Position numbers and translations under genes: made by a program
The notes under the pieces: generated by a model
The model's input: only the letters and a program-made list of their open reading frames with translations
Database searches by the model: none
Told to the model about the DNA's origin: nothing
Source of the DNA: Paenibacillus sp. FSL R7-0345
GTDB taxonomy: Bacteria; Bacillota; Bacilli; Paenibacillales; Paenibacillaceae
Direction: 5' to 3'
Assembly (NCBI RefSeq): GCF_038595055.1
Contig: NZ_CP152002.1
Coordinates: 452,501 to 516,500 of the forward strand
Length of the DNA: 64,000 bases
Shown: in pieces, positions 52,773 through 59,579 of the stretch
How positions within the stretch are numbered: the first letter of the stretch is position 1
Layout: each line of letters begins with the position of its first letter

Positions 52773-52988
52773 AAAAAACGCCCTCATCCATGGGACGAGG
52801 AGCGTCAGCTCGCGGTGCCACCCAGGTTGACCGAACTTGCGGAAATACAGGCTTGCAGGAGGTTCGGTCCTCTTTGGTCTTCGCGGTAACGGGCGAAACC
52901 CGGTGAACTTAGGGAACAAGAAACTGCTCCGGTCGCAGACGCCTCACGGTTGGATGCCGGTCATTGGCAGGGTTGCAATATAGGTTTG
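52773..52988 (-). promoter_or_regulatory. T-box riboswitch of serS
   Basis: On the minus strand the T-box sequence GGGTGGCACCGCG is at 52823-52811. It is followed by a terminator: CGCTCCTCGTCC (52804-52793) with GGATGAGGGCG (52789-52779), then a six-base U-run. The conserved 14-base T-box would pair in the antiterminator when uncharged tRNA-Ser binds its CCA end. The specifier codon in Stem I cannot be assigned with confidence by eye. Confidence 0.92.
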
Positions 52989-52994
52989 CCGCTC

Positions 52995-53023
52995 ATTATA
53001 TCTCAGGAAACGGTCATGTGCAA
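52995..53023 (-). promoter_or_regulatory. Sigma-A promoter of serS
   Basis: Minus strand TTGCAC (53023-53018), 17-base spacer, TATAAT (53000-52995). The predicted start at about 52988 gives a 5' leader that includes the whole T-box. Confidence 0.75.
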
Positions 53024-53066
53024 GCAGAAGGATCAAAAACGGGCTTTTAGAAGCGCATTTTGAGGT

Positions 53067-53096
53067 TTGACAATATTCCGTCCTTTTTGATAGGAT
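53067..53096 (+). promoter_or_regulatory. Sigma-A promoter of the FMN reductase gene
   Basis: TTGACA (53067-53072), 18-base spacer, TAGGAT (53091-53096), about 75 bases before the start codon. Confidence 0.65.
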
Positions 53097-53172
53097 TATT
53101 AATAATTTAAAATATTTCGGACCGCGGTAAGCGGCATATTCTCTTATAAACAATAACGGAAGAGGTGCAGAT

Positions 53173-53724
53173 GTGGCCAAAATAGTTGTCATCAACGGAA
53201 CGCCATCCCTGGTATCGCGGATTAACGCGGTCATTGAATATGCAGAGGCGGATCTGCGCGGGCGCGGTTTTGAAGTGGAGCGGATTAATGTGGCCGAGCT
53301 TCCGGCAGAGGACTTGATTCATACCAAGTTCGAGAGTGAAGCGATTGTAAAAGCTAACGGGCTCGTGGCTGAAGCCGACGCGGTAATCGTAGTTAGTCCG
53401 GTTTATAAGGCTTCTTATACAGGGGTGCTGAAAACATTCCTCGATCTGATTCCGCAAAAAGGCCTGGCCGGCAAAATCGTGCTTCCGCTCTTCATGGGCG
53501 GCAGTCTGGCGCATCTGCTGGCAATCGACTACTCGCTGAAGCCTGTATTGTCTGTGCTGGGTGCACGGCACATTCTGGGCGGCGTGTATGCTGTCGACTC
53601 GCAGGCTGTGCGTAACGACCAGGGTGTCGTTGAACTGGCCGACGAGCTCAAGCTGCGCCTGAACAGCGTGCTAGAGGAGCTGGCGGAAGAAACTGCAGCG
53701 AAGGCAGCACGCAAAACGGTTTAG
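53173..53724 (+). CDS. NADPH-dependent FMN reductase (SsuE/azoreductase-like)
   Basis: A 183-residue flavodoxin-fold reductase. It shows VINGTPSLVSRINAVIEYAE (phosphate loop), VIVVSPVYKASYTGVLKTFL (FMN-binding YxxSxxGxLKxxLD) and VLPLFMGGSLAHLLAIDYSL. These three match SsuE, which supplies reduced FMN to alkanesulfonate monooxygenases. No ssuABCD genes are adjacent, so the partner is unknown. GTG start with AGAGGTG 5-6 bases before. It is monocistronic and ends in a strong terminator. Confidence 0.85.
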   Translation: MAKIVVINGTPSLVSRINAVIEYAEADLRGRGFEVERINVAELPAEDLIHTKFESEAIVKANGLVAEADAVIVVSPVYKASYTGVLKTFLDLIPQKGLAGKIVLPLFMGGSLAHLLAIDYSLKPVLSVLGARHILGGVYAVDSQAVRNDQGVVELADELKLRLNSVLEELAEETAAKAARKTV

Positions 53725-53777
53725 TCACGTTATCTATTGAAGCTGCTGAGATATGCAGCACAGCAAGAAACAACAGC

Positions 53778-53827
53778 AAAGCCCCGTATTGCCGGAAATC
53801 CGGCGGTACGGGCTTTTTATTTTTTTG
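53778..53827 (+). terminator. Terminator after the FMN reductase gene
   Basis: AAAGCCCCGTA (53778-53788) pairs with the ACGGGCTTT arm, with an inner GCCGG-AAAT-CCGGC hairpin, followed by TTATTTTTTT. Confidence 0.9.
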
Positions 53828-53925
53828 TACGAGTATGTGAATCTGCAGGGAATCCGGCCAGCTTCAACGGAGTTAGATTTAACTCTTCTAAACAGGAGCT
53901 TGGCCAAGCAGCAATCTTTGCGTAT

Positions 53926-54441
53926 CTACAGCGCCGCGGGCTGCCAATGCACAACCTCGTCGCGGCCCAGACTGGCGGGTATATTGATAATCCGCTGGTT
54001 GCTGCTTCCCCGGTAAGGGAGTGTAGTGTCCTTAAGCTCCTCGACGAACCGGCCGTCGATTACCACCTGGCACAACGCCAGCAGGTTCCATTCCGGCGAG
54101 CCGGGAGCTGCGGTCAGCTCCTCGTAGGTGTAGCCGGTGTAGATCCAGACCGGGAAGTCCGGCAGCACACTACGGAGCTCATGGATGAAGCCGCAGGCCT
54201 CATCCGCCGAGAAAAAAGGATCGCCCCCCGCCAGCGTCAATCCGTCCAGCAGCGGGTTCGCGGCCATCTCGGCGATAATCTCGCGCTGCCGCTCCAGTGT
54301 AAATGGTTCTCCAAAATTAAAATTCCAGGTCTTTGGATTGAAGCAGCCGGGGCAGCGGTGGCGGCAGCCGCTGATAAAGATAACCGCCCGCATGCCTTCT
54401 CCTTCATTAATAGACTCCGGATAGTAGCCGCAGATATTCAT
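53926..54441 (-). CDS. nrdG: Anaerobic ribonucleotide reductase activating protein
   Basis: A 171-residue radical-SAM activase that generates the glycyl radical of NrdD. The 4Fe-4S cluster motif CxxxCxxC is FISGCRHRCPGCFNP (residues 22-36), and GGDPFF and the TGYTYEEL block are typical of NrdG. The length is normal. Its ATG overlaps the nrdD stop (ATGA), so translation is coupled. It functions only without oxygen. Confidence 0.95.
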   Translation of the reverse strand: MNICGYYPESINEGEGMRAVIFISGCRHRCPGCFNPKTWNFNFGEPFTLERQREIIAEMAANPLLDGLTLAGGDPFFSADEACGFIHELRSVLPDFPVWIYTGYTYEELTAAPGSPEWNLLALCQVVIDGRFVEELKDTTLPYRGSSNQRIINIPASLGRDEVVHWQPAAL

Positions 54442-56423
54442 AGGTGCTTGATGCGGTCTCTCACTTCGGCCTGCTTGGCGGCATTGAAGCGGGTCTGGTA
54501 GTCGCCGGTCAGATATCCGGTTACCCGGCGCAGCCGGCGGATGTGTACGTCATGCTCATGAACGCCACAGGAAGGGCAATTGGTGCCGATAACCCCTTCA
54601 TAGCCGCAGCCCGAGCAGCGGTCAATCGGGTGGTTAATGCTGAAATAGCTGATCTGCTGCTCCAGCGCGTATTTGATGATTTTGACAAAAGCCGCCGGGT
54701 TACTCCGTGCATTCCCGTTCAGCTCCACATAAGAGATCGCGCCGGCGTTGCAGTACTCATGGAAGGGAGCTTCCAGACTGATCTTCTGGGCTGCGCCAAG
54801 CTCATGATATACAGGAATATGGAATGAGTTCGTATAGTATTCGCGGTCCGTTACGCCCGGGATCGAGCCCAGCACCTTACGGTCCACCTTGGTGAATTTG
54901 CCGGACAGGCCTTCAGCCGGTGTAGCAAACAGCGTAATGTTCAGATCCAGCTCTTCGCTCTTACGGTCGCAGTATTCACGCATGTGGCGCACGATAGCTA
55001 CCGCTTTGCCATGAACCTCCATATCCTCACCGTGGTGCTTGCCGTACATTGCCTTCATGCATTCGGCCATTCCGATGAAGCCGAGGGACAGACTGCCGTG
55101 CTTGAGCAGATCGCCCACGATGTCCTCGGGAGCCAGCGCCTCGCCGCCTTCCCATACGCCTTCACGCATCATAAAATCAGAAGCTTTAGCTTTCTGGGCT
55201 GCCTGGATCCGGAACCGGTGCAGCAGACCCTCCAGCGCAATGTCCATATAGTGGTTGAGATCATCATAAAAGCCTTCTTCATCAGCAGCCAGCCGGCGTC
55301 CTGTAATCGTGCCGTGGGCAAGACCGAGACGAACCAGGTTCAGCGTGTTAAAGGACAGGTTGCCTTTGCCGGAGCAGTGATTACGTCCAAAACGGTCACC
55401 GAGCACCCGTGTACGGCAGCCCATTGTTGCAAATTCAGTATCCGGGTTTGACGGATCATAGTACTGCAGATTGAGCGGTGCATCCAGGTTTGCAAAGTTC
55501 GGATACAGTCTGCGGGCCGAGCATTCAGCCGCCTTCAGGAACAGCTCATAGTTCGGATCGCCCTGCTGCTGGTTCACACCCTGCTTGCATTTGAAAATCT
55601 GAATCGGGAACACCGGCGTTTCCCCGCTGCCAAGGCCGTTCATCGTTGCAGTCAGCAGGGAGCTGATAACCAGCTGTCCTTCCGGAGTTGTGCAGGTACC
55701 ATAGTTAATGCTTGTAAAAGGAATCTGTCCGCCCGAACGGCTGGACATCGTATTCAGGTTGTGAATCATGCTCTCTGCTGCCTGCAGGGTTTCGCTCTCT
55801 GTTTCTTTCTGGGCGAAACGGAAGGAGCGCGGATACTGCTCAGCCAGATCACTGCGGCTCATCGTGATATCACCGGCGATTTCGCTTGCTTCGCCTTCTT
55901 CGAAGTAGCCGAGGCCCTTGCGGAACAGCTTGGCGAAGGATTTGGTCACATAAGGTGCTAGGTCAAAATCAAGCTTGTTGGCCGATACACCGCCATATTG
56001 GGCATTCTGCTGGGACTGGAAAATAATCGCCACCAGCGACATTGCCGTCATAATTGAGTTAGGAGGGCGGACGCTGCCGTTGCCGGTGTTAAAGCCCTCG
56101 CGAAGCAGCCGTTCAAATGGAATGAAGATGCAGTTGGTTGTTCCGATCGCATATTGATCCAGGTCGTGTACGTAGACGACATTATCGAGCGTTGCCTGTA
56201 CGAGCTGCGGCGGCATGGTGAAATTGCGGGCATACCATTTGGAATACTCACTGCCGAATTTACTCATTTTGCCGGAAAAGCTCTCTCCGTTCAGGTTGGC
56301 ATTCTCACGCAGCAGATCAAGATCCGCGCTTTCGATAATATCCCGGCCCAAATGTATTAATTCTTCCAGAAGTACCTCCTGTGCAGCTTGTCCGCTATTG
56401 TACCGTTTCTCCAGCAGCGTCAT
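54438..56423 (-). CDS. nrdD: Anaerobic (class III) ribonucleoside-triphosphate reductase
   Basis: About 661 residues; it reduces NTPs to dNTPs using formate and a glycyl radical. The C-terminal zinc site is CSGCGYEGVIGTNCPSCG, and the glycyl-radical loop is RVTGYLTGDYQTRFNAAKQA. The active-site region has IPFTSINYGTCTTPEGQ and MGCRTRVLGDRFGRNHCSGK. The ATP-cone is absent from the N terminus, which starts MTLLEKRYNSGQ, so dATP feedback may differ from that of E. coli NrdD. ATG 56423 is chosen (GAGAGGAGAGAG ahead); an in-frame extension to 56465 lacks a site. Translation is coupled to nrdG. Upstream lie a terminator, a cobalamin riboswitch and NrdR boxes. Confidence 0.95.
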   Translation of the reverse strand: MTLLEKRYNSGQAAQEVLLEELIHLGRDIIESADLDLLRENANLNGESFSGKMSKFGSEYSKWYARNFTMPPQLVQATLDNVVYVHDLDQYAIGTTNCIFIPFERLLREGFNTGNGSVRPPNSIMTAMSLVAIIFQSQQNAQYGGVSANKLDFDLAPYVTKSFAKLFRKGLGYFEEGEASEIAGDITMSRSDLAEQYPRSFRFAQKETESETLQAAESMIHNLNTMSSRSGGQIPFTSINYGTCTTPEGQLVISSLLTATMNGLGSGETPVFPIQIFKCKQGVNQQQGDPNYELFLKAAECSARRLYPNFANLDAPLNLQYYDPSNPDTEFATMGCRTRVLGDRFGRNHCSGKGNLSFNTLNLVRLGLAHGTITGRRLAADEEGFYDDLNHYMDIALEGLLHRFRIQAAQKAKASDFMMREGVWEGGEALAPEDIVGDLLKHGSLSLGFIGMAECMKAMYGKHHGEDMEVHGKAVAIVRHMREYCDRKSEELDLNITLFATPAEGLSGKFTKVDRKVLGSIPGVTDREYYTNSFHIPVYHELGAAQKISLEAPFHEYCNAGAISYVELNGNARSNPAAFVKIIKYALEQQISYFSINHPIDRCSGCGYEGVIGTNCPSCGVHEHDVHIRRLRRVTGYLTGDYQTRFNAAKQAEVRDRIKHL

Positions 56424-56500
56424 ATGTAACTCTCTCCTCTCGATAATCGTTAATCGTTCCTGCAAATGTATGGTTCAAATCTGTCCACTCTATACCCAGT

Positions 56501-56536
56501 AAAAAGACATCTCCCGCCTTGGAGGCGGAAAATGCC
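56501..56536 (-). terminator. Riboswitch-controlled intrinsic terminator upstream of nrdD
   Basis: On the minus strand GGCATTTTCCGCCT (56536-56523) pairs with AGGCGGGAGATGTC (56519-56506; three wobbles) and is followed by TTTTT (56505-56501). It lies about 80 bases before the nrdD start and about 180 bases after the aptamer, so cobalamin binding can favour early termination. Confidence 0.8.
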
Positions 56537-56713
56537 CGGATGCGTTCCAAATACCTTATCTTGTGCAGAAGCCGATAGCTGAAGGCGATAGTGCCTATCA
56601 TCCTCAGGTATCGGCAGCCTTGTGTTGCCGGTCATCCGGCAAGGCTGAATCTGCTGCTGCAGGCCGCATGCGGACACCTCTCCTGTTCCTCGCAGGGGTG
56701 AATAGCGGTGCCC

Positions 56714-56921
56714 GGAAACAGGCAGGCCTCCTGGCTTCCGGTGCATCCAGCGGCTCCTTCCCGGGGGCTTGTCCGCCCTCAGTGGCATATGCCGGAGGAT
56801 GTGCCCTGCAAAATATTGCTCACAGCGGGCACCCGGTTACAGTGGCGGGACCGCAGCGGTTTTGCACCGCGCTTCCCTATTAAGCTTGTACTCTGTTTAC
56901 TAGAGTAAAGCACCTGCTTCC
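56714..56921 (-). promoter_or_regulatory. Cobalamin (adenosylcobalamin-type) riboswitch upstream of nrdDG
   Basis: The minus strand shows the standard core in order: TTAATAGGGAAGCGCGGTGC, AAAACCGC, GCGGTCCCGCCACTGT, a CACTG block, GGGAAGGAGC, and the B12 box GAAGCCAGGAGGCCTGCC. P1 forms between GCAGG at the 5' end (about 56918) and CCTGC near 56720. All blocks have conserved spacing, so the assignment is firm. It should switch off nrdDG when cobalamin is available. Confidence 0.95.
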
Positions 56922-56966
56922 ACTATATTTGGTTGATGTTAATAAAAATACCCCAATATATTGTGT
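56920..56966 (-). promoter_or_regulatory. Two NrdR-type boxes overlapping the nrdDG promoter
   Basis: Minus strand box 1 ACACAATATATTGGGG (56966-56951; 12 of 16 to ACACTATATATAGTGT) and box 2 CAACCAAATATAGTGG (56935-56920; 11 of 16) are 31 bases apart, the spacing usual for NrdR pairs. A weak promoter TATTTT-N17-TATAGT lies so that box 2 covers the -10. Transcription would start at the aptamer's 5' end. Confidence 0.72.
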
Positions 56967-56988
56967 TTGTAAACCATTATTTACAAAC
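56965..56988. promoter_or_regulatory. Inverted repeat next to the NrdR boxes
   Basis: GTTTGTAAA-CCATTA-TTTACAAAC: 9-base perfect half-sites with a 6-base spacer. It touches NrdR box 1, upstream of the nrdDG promoter. The binding protein is unknown; it does not match the Fnr or Rex consensus exactly. Confidence 0.6.
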
Positions 56989-57025
56989 CCGCGCGGGGAG
57001 CGGCTTCAGACCGTTTACTCACAGG

Positions 57026-57056
57026 TGATCCACAACTAGTCCACAGGTAATCCACA
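57026..57056 (+). promoter_or_regulatory. Three DnaA-box-like nonamers in 11-bp phase upstream of nrdDG
   Basis: TGATCCACA (57026-57034), TAGTCCACA (57037-57045) and TAATCCACA (57048-57056) are 8, 7 and 8 of 9 matches to the DnaA box TTATCCACA, with starts exactly 11 bases apart, so they face the same side of the helix. The rest of the 57057-57289 gap contains no convincing gene. Confidence 0.5.
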
Positions 57057-57289
57057 GGCTGAGCATAAATCGGGGTTGTTATGATTCATAAATTGTCCGA
57101 AAAGCTGCCACAAAGACTTCATATCTCTAGTGATTCTGACACTAGTTTTACAGAGCGGAGCTTATGCATCCTGCAGGTTCTGCATAGAAGAAGAATGATG
57201 AACTTTTTGTGGCTAAAATTTGTGGGGGAGCAGCGGAGTTGCTACAATATAGTGAGGTTAAAGGAATCTAGGTCAGGAGGGATCTAACG

Positions 57290-57592
57290 ATGGCTATTGG
57301 CGAAGTTACAGTCATTCCGATCGGTACAGGCAGCACCAGTCTTAGCAGTTATGTAGCTGATATGCAGCGTGTGCTGCAGACGGTGGAAGGAATCACCTTT
57401 GAACTGACCTCTATGGGAACGATTATTGAGGGCCCGGTATCCAGGATTTTGGCGGCTGTAGAGGCACTGCACGAGTCTCCGTTCAATGGAGGAGCACAGC
57501 GCGTATCTACTTCACTCAAAATCGATGACCGCCGTGACAAGCCGTCCACGAGCCGTAGCAAGCTGCAGTCGGTCAAACGGAAGCTGCAGTAA
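57290..57592 (+). CDS. MTH1187/YqgV-family thiamine-binding protein
   Basis: A 100-residue protein of the thiamine-binding MTH1187 (DUF77) family, related to YkoF. It shows IGEVTVIPIGTGSTSLSSYV at the start, then FELTSMGTIIEGPVSRILAA and VEALHESPFNGGAQRVSTSL. These match Bacillus YqgV. The fold is a ferredoxin-like dimer binding thiamine or a related molecule; the physiological role is not established. AGGAGG precedes the ATG by 10 bases. A tRNA gene follows after about 90 bases. Confidence 0.85.
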   Translation: MAIGEVTVIPIGTGSTSLSSYVADMQRVLQTVEGITFELTSMGTIIEGPVSRILAAVEALHESPFNGGAQRVSTSLKIDDRRDKPSTSRSKLQSVKRKLQ

Positions 57593-57622
57593 GAGAAGGG
57601 CTGGTGGCAGGATAAAAGGGAC

Positions 57623-57651
57623 TTGGCGATTTTCGCCAAAAGTTGTATAAT
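57623..57651 (+). promoter_or_regulatory. Promoter of the tRNA-Thr gene
   Basis: TTGGCG (57623-57628), 17-base spacer, TATAAT (57646-57651), 33 bases before the tRNA 5' end. Confidence 0.75.
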
Positions 57652-57684
57652 GTTTTTGTTTATGACGGGTATCCCAAGCTTCAG

Positions 57685-57756
57685 GCTGGTGTAGCTCAGG
57701 GGTAGAGCAACGCACTCGTAATGCGTAGGCCGGGGGTTCAATTCCCTTCACCAGCA
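57685..57756 (+). tRNA. tRNA-Thr (anticodon CGU)
   Basis: Acceptor GCTGGTG pairs with CACCAGC at the end (7 bp). D-arm GCTCAGGGGTAGAGC; anticodon stem ACGCA/TGCGT with loop CTCGTAA, so anticodon CGT, reading ACG. T-loop TTCAATT is closed by GGGGG/CCCTT with two G-U pairs. The 3' CCA is not encoded (ATG follows the discriminator A). No other tRNA is nearby. Confidence 0.93.
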
Positions 57757-57775
57757 TGTTTACAAATTCAATTAT

Positions 57776-57812
57776 GGCGCGGTTTCCGGGGGTTTCGGGG
57801 CCGCGTCTTTTT
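57776..57812 (+). terminator. Terminator after tRNA-Thr
   Basis: GGCGCGG (57776-57782) pairs with CCGCGTC (57801-57807; one G-U), with an inner CC/GG stem, followed by TTTTTC. Confidence 0.8.
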
Positions 57813-57855
57813 CTGTTTTCTACCATCCTTCTGCCCTTGCCCGAGTAAAGCCGCG

Positions 57856-58854
57856 CTATCCCCCGCCCAGCAACCGATGAATTCGTGCCGCCAGCTTTTG
57901 GCCGGCATTGGCTTCAATAAGCGTGACATCCCAGAATACCGCATTGGTTCGAGGGTCGGCAGTATCGTTAAAGACAGTAATCGTCAGCTCCTGCTTGCCT
58001 TCAAGCGGCACACGGAAGGATAGCGGCTGATTCTCGCCCGGTACGATATTGATATCCATGGAGTAAATCTCTTCTCCGTCGGAGCTGATAATGACACGGC
58101 TGCTGCCGCTGCTCGCCGCATTTATAACGTCGTCAGGGACGGCCAGATTACCGGAAAGCTCTTTGAACCGTCCATCAAGGCGCAGTGAGAACTCGTGGCT
58201 TCTCGGATTATCACGGCTGTATAGATTGACCGCCGGTTCGATCCGCTCCTGCGCTGCAGTGAAACCGGTGAGTCTTGGTTCCCACCTCACTTCGCCATGC
58301 TCAAGGGGGAGCTGGTCCAGCGCCATGATCTCACCGCGGCCATTATCAAGATAATGATTAAGACCGCTCACGCCGGAGTAAACGGCCAATGTCAATACTG
58401 CTCCGGAGAACAGCAGCTTGAGTAAACCTCTTGGCGACGTACGATCGCGGCGGACCAGCCGCTGGGCGCCATAGCCGACACTGGCACCCAGCGTATTAAT
58501 GACAATATCGTTAATATCAAACGCGCCCAAATGGGTCACCATCTGGATCAGCTCAACCCCGGTAATCGCTGCTAGGAAGACTAAGAGGAACGGCAGGAAC
58601 CGGCAGCGGATCAGCAGCGGAACCGCCAGTCCAAACGGTACAAATGCCAGATAGTTACCCAGGTTGAATAACCAAAGATTCGAAAAACCATCGCCCGGAA
58701 ACCTCAGTGGAATACCGTCAAATACCAAATGATACCGCAAGCCCGTCTCTGGCAGAGCCGATGACCGGCTGAAGCCAACGAATAAGAAAAATAGAGTAAG
58801 GCCTGTATACAGCCCGAACCCGATCCAAGCGGCGGTCCTCGTCCCTTGAAGCAT
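57856..58854 (-). CDS. VanZ-family membrane protein with C-terminal NPCBM-like domain
   Basis: 332 residues. The N-terminal VanZ domain (about 1-140) has four or five helices and the motif FGLAVPLLIRCRFLPFLLVF followed by GVELIQMVTHLGAFDINDIV and INTLGASVGYGAQRL. After a further helix near 147-163, residues about 195-325 form an NPCBM-like carbohydrate-binding module facing the outside (HEFSLRLDGRFKELSGNLAV, FNDTADPRTNAVFWDVTLIE). VanZ relatives are linked to glycopeptide tolerance, but most, including this combination, have unknown function. It is a single gene; no van genes are nearby. Confidence 0.85.
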   Translation of the reverse strand: MLQGTRTAAWIGFGLYTGLTLFFLFVGFSRSSALPETGLRYHLVFDGIPLRFPGDGFSNLWLFNLGNYLAFVPFGLAVPLLIRCRFLPFLLVFLAAITGVELIQMVTHLGAFDINDIVINTLGASVGYGAQRLVRRDRTSPRGLLKLLFSGAVLTLAVYSGVSGLNHYLDNGRGEIMALDQLPLEHGEVRWEPRLTGFTAAQERIEPAVNLYSRDNPRSHEFSLRLDGRFKELSGNLAVPDDVINAASSGSSRVIISSDGEEIYSMDINIVPGENQPLSFRVPLEGKQELTITVFNDTADPRTNAVFWDVTLIEANAGQKLAARIHRLLGGG

Positions 58855-58907
58855 GATATACGACCTCTCCTTATAGCTAAATTTAGTGTCCTTGCAGGAA
58901 CCCGGTA

Positions 58908-59412
58908 TTACACAGGAATTGTTATATGCGCCGATCCCAGTCTCGAAATCTGTGAGAACAAAATAGCCATCTCCGCCGGAGATAAGTCAAAATCCCTTTG
59001 AATCCAGAACTGCATGGTCCCCACATAGGCGGAAGAAAGATACGCAAATAAATATTGATGTTTGACAGGAATATCTGCAGATGTAATCTGTTGATGATTT
59101 ATGAGGTAGGCATTAATTAACTGCTGATTGATCAGCTCTGTCATTTGAAGGGAAAGATTAGTGTCGCCTCCAAAGCCCAGCAATCTTTTGAAAAAATGCT
59201 TTTGCTCAAGGACATACTCGAATGGGCGTACATAACCTGAGGGCGGATCAATAAAGGGCCCGCTGGCTTCCCGTACGGTTCCAAGCTTCTTAATAATGCT
59301 GTTGAACTGCTCCAGCACCTCATTTTTATACTGCTCATAGAAATCATGAATGTCCTGATAGTGCAGATAAAAGGTTCCCCTGTTTAATCCGGCGGTCTGT
59401 TTTTTCGTTCAC
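58908..59412 (-). pseudogene. TetR-family regulator pseudogene, DNA-binding helices deleted
   Basis: The start site is intact: AGGAGAGG 8 bases before GTG 59412, then NEKTDRR, a typical TetR N terminus. The next bases jump in another frame to AGLNRGTFYLHYQDIHDFYE, which normally follows some 35-40 residues later. The helix-turn-helix part is therefore missing (roughly 110 bases) and the frame is broken; the start frame ends within 70 bases. The rest, from about 59380 to 58908, is an intact effector domain ending in SAHITIPV. An ATG at 59318 could give a truncated 136-residue protein without DNA-binding ability. Confidence 0.8.
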
Positions 59413-59468
59413 TGCGGGTTCCTCTCCTGAATAAAATAGTATCTTTACTGATCATTCTGCAGCTTACC

Positions 59469-59552
59469 GTTGATTAATGAACATAACGATGATTTATGAT
59501 CATCGACTTTTGTGTTGTTCTGATTATAATCAGCGGGTGAACGTTAATCAAC
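59469..59552. promoter_or_regulatory. Inverted repeats in the regulator/exporter divergent region
   Basis: GTTGATTAA (59469-59477) and TTAATCAAC (59544-59552) are exact inverted repeats 66 bases apart. Between them lies a second palindrome, CGATGAT-TT-ATGATCATCG (about 59488-59506). These are the likely operators of the lost TetR regulator. Confidence 0.55.
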
Positions 59553-59579
59553 ACGCTGTTTAGTAAAAGGAGAGCTGAT

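Noticed and set aside
57081-57287. 68-residue plus-strand frame upstream of the thiamine-binding protein
   Set aside because: No Shine-Dalgarno at its start, no recognisable sequence, and it ends where the next gene's ribosome-binding site lies.
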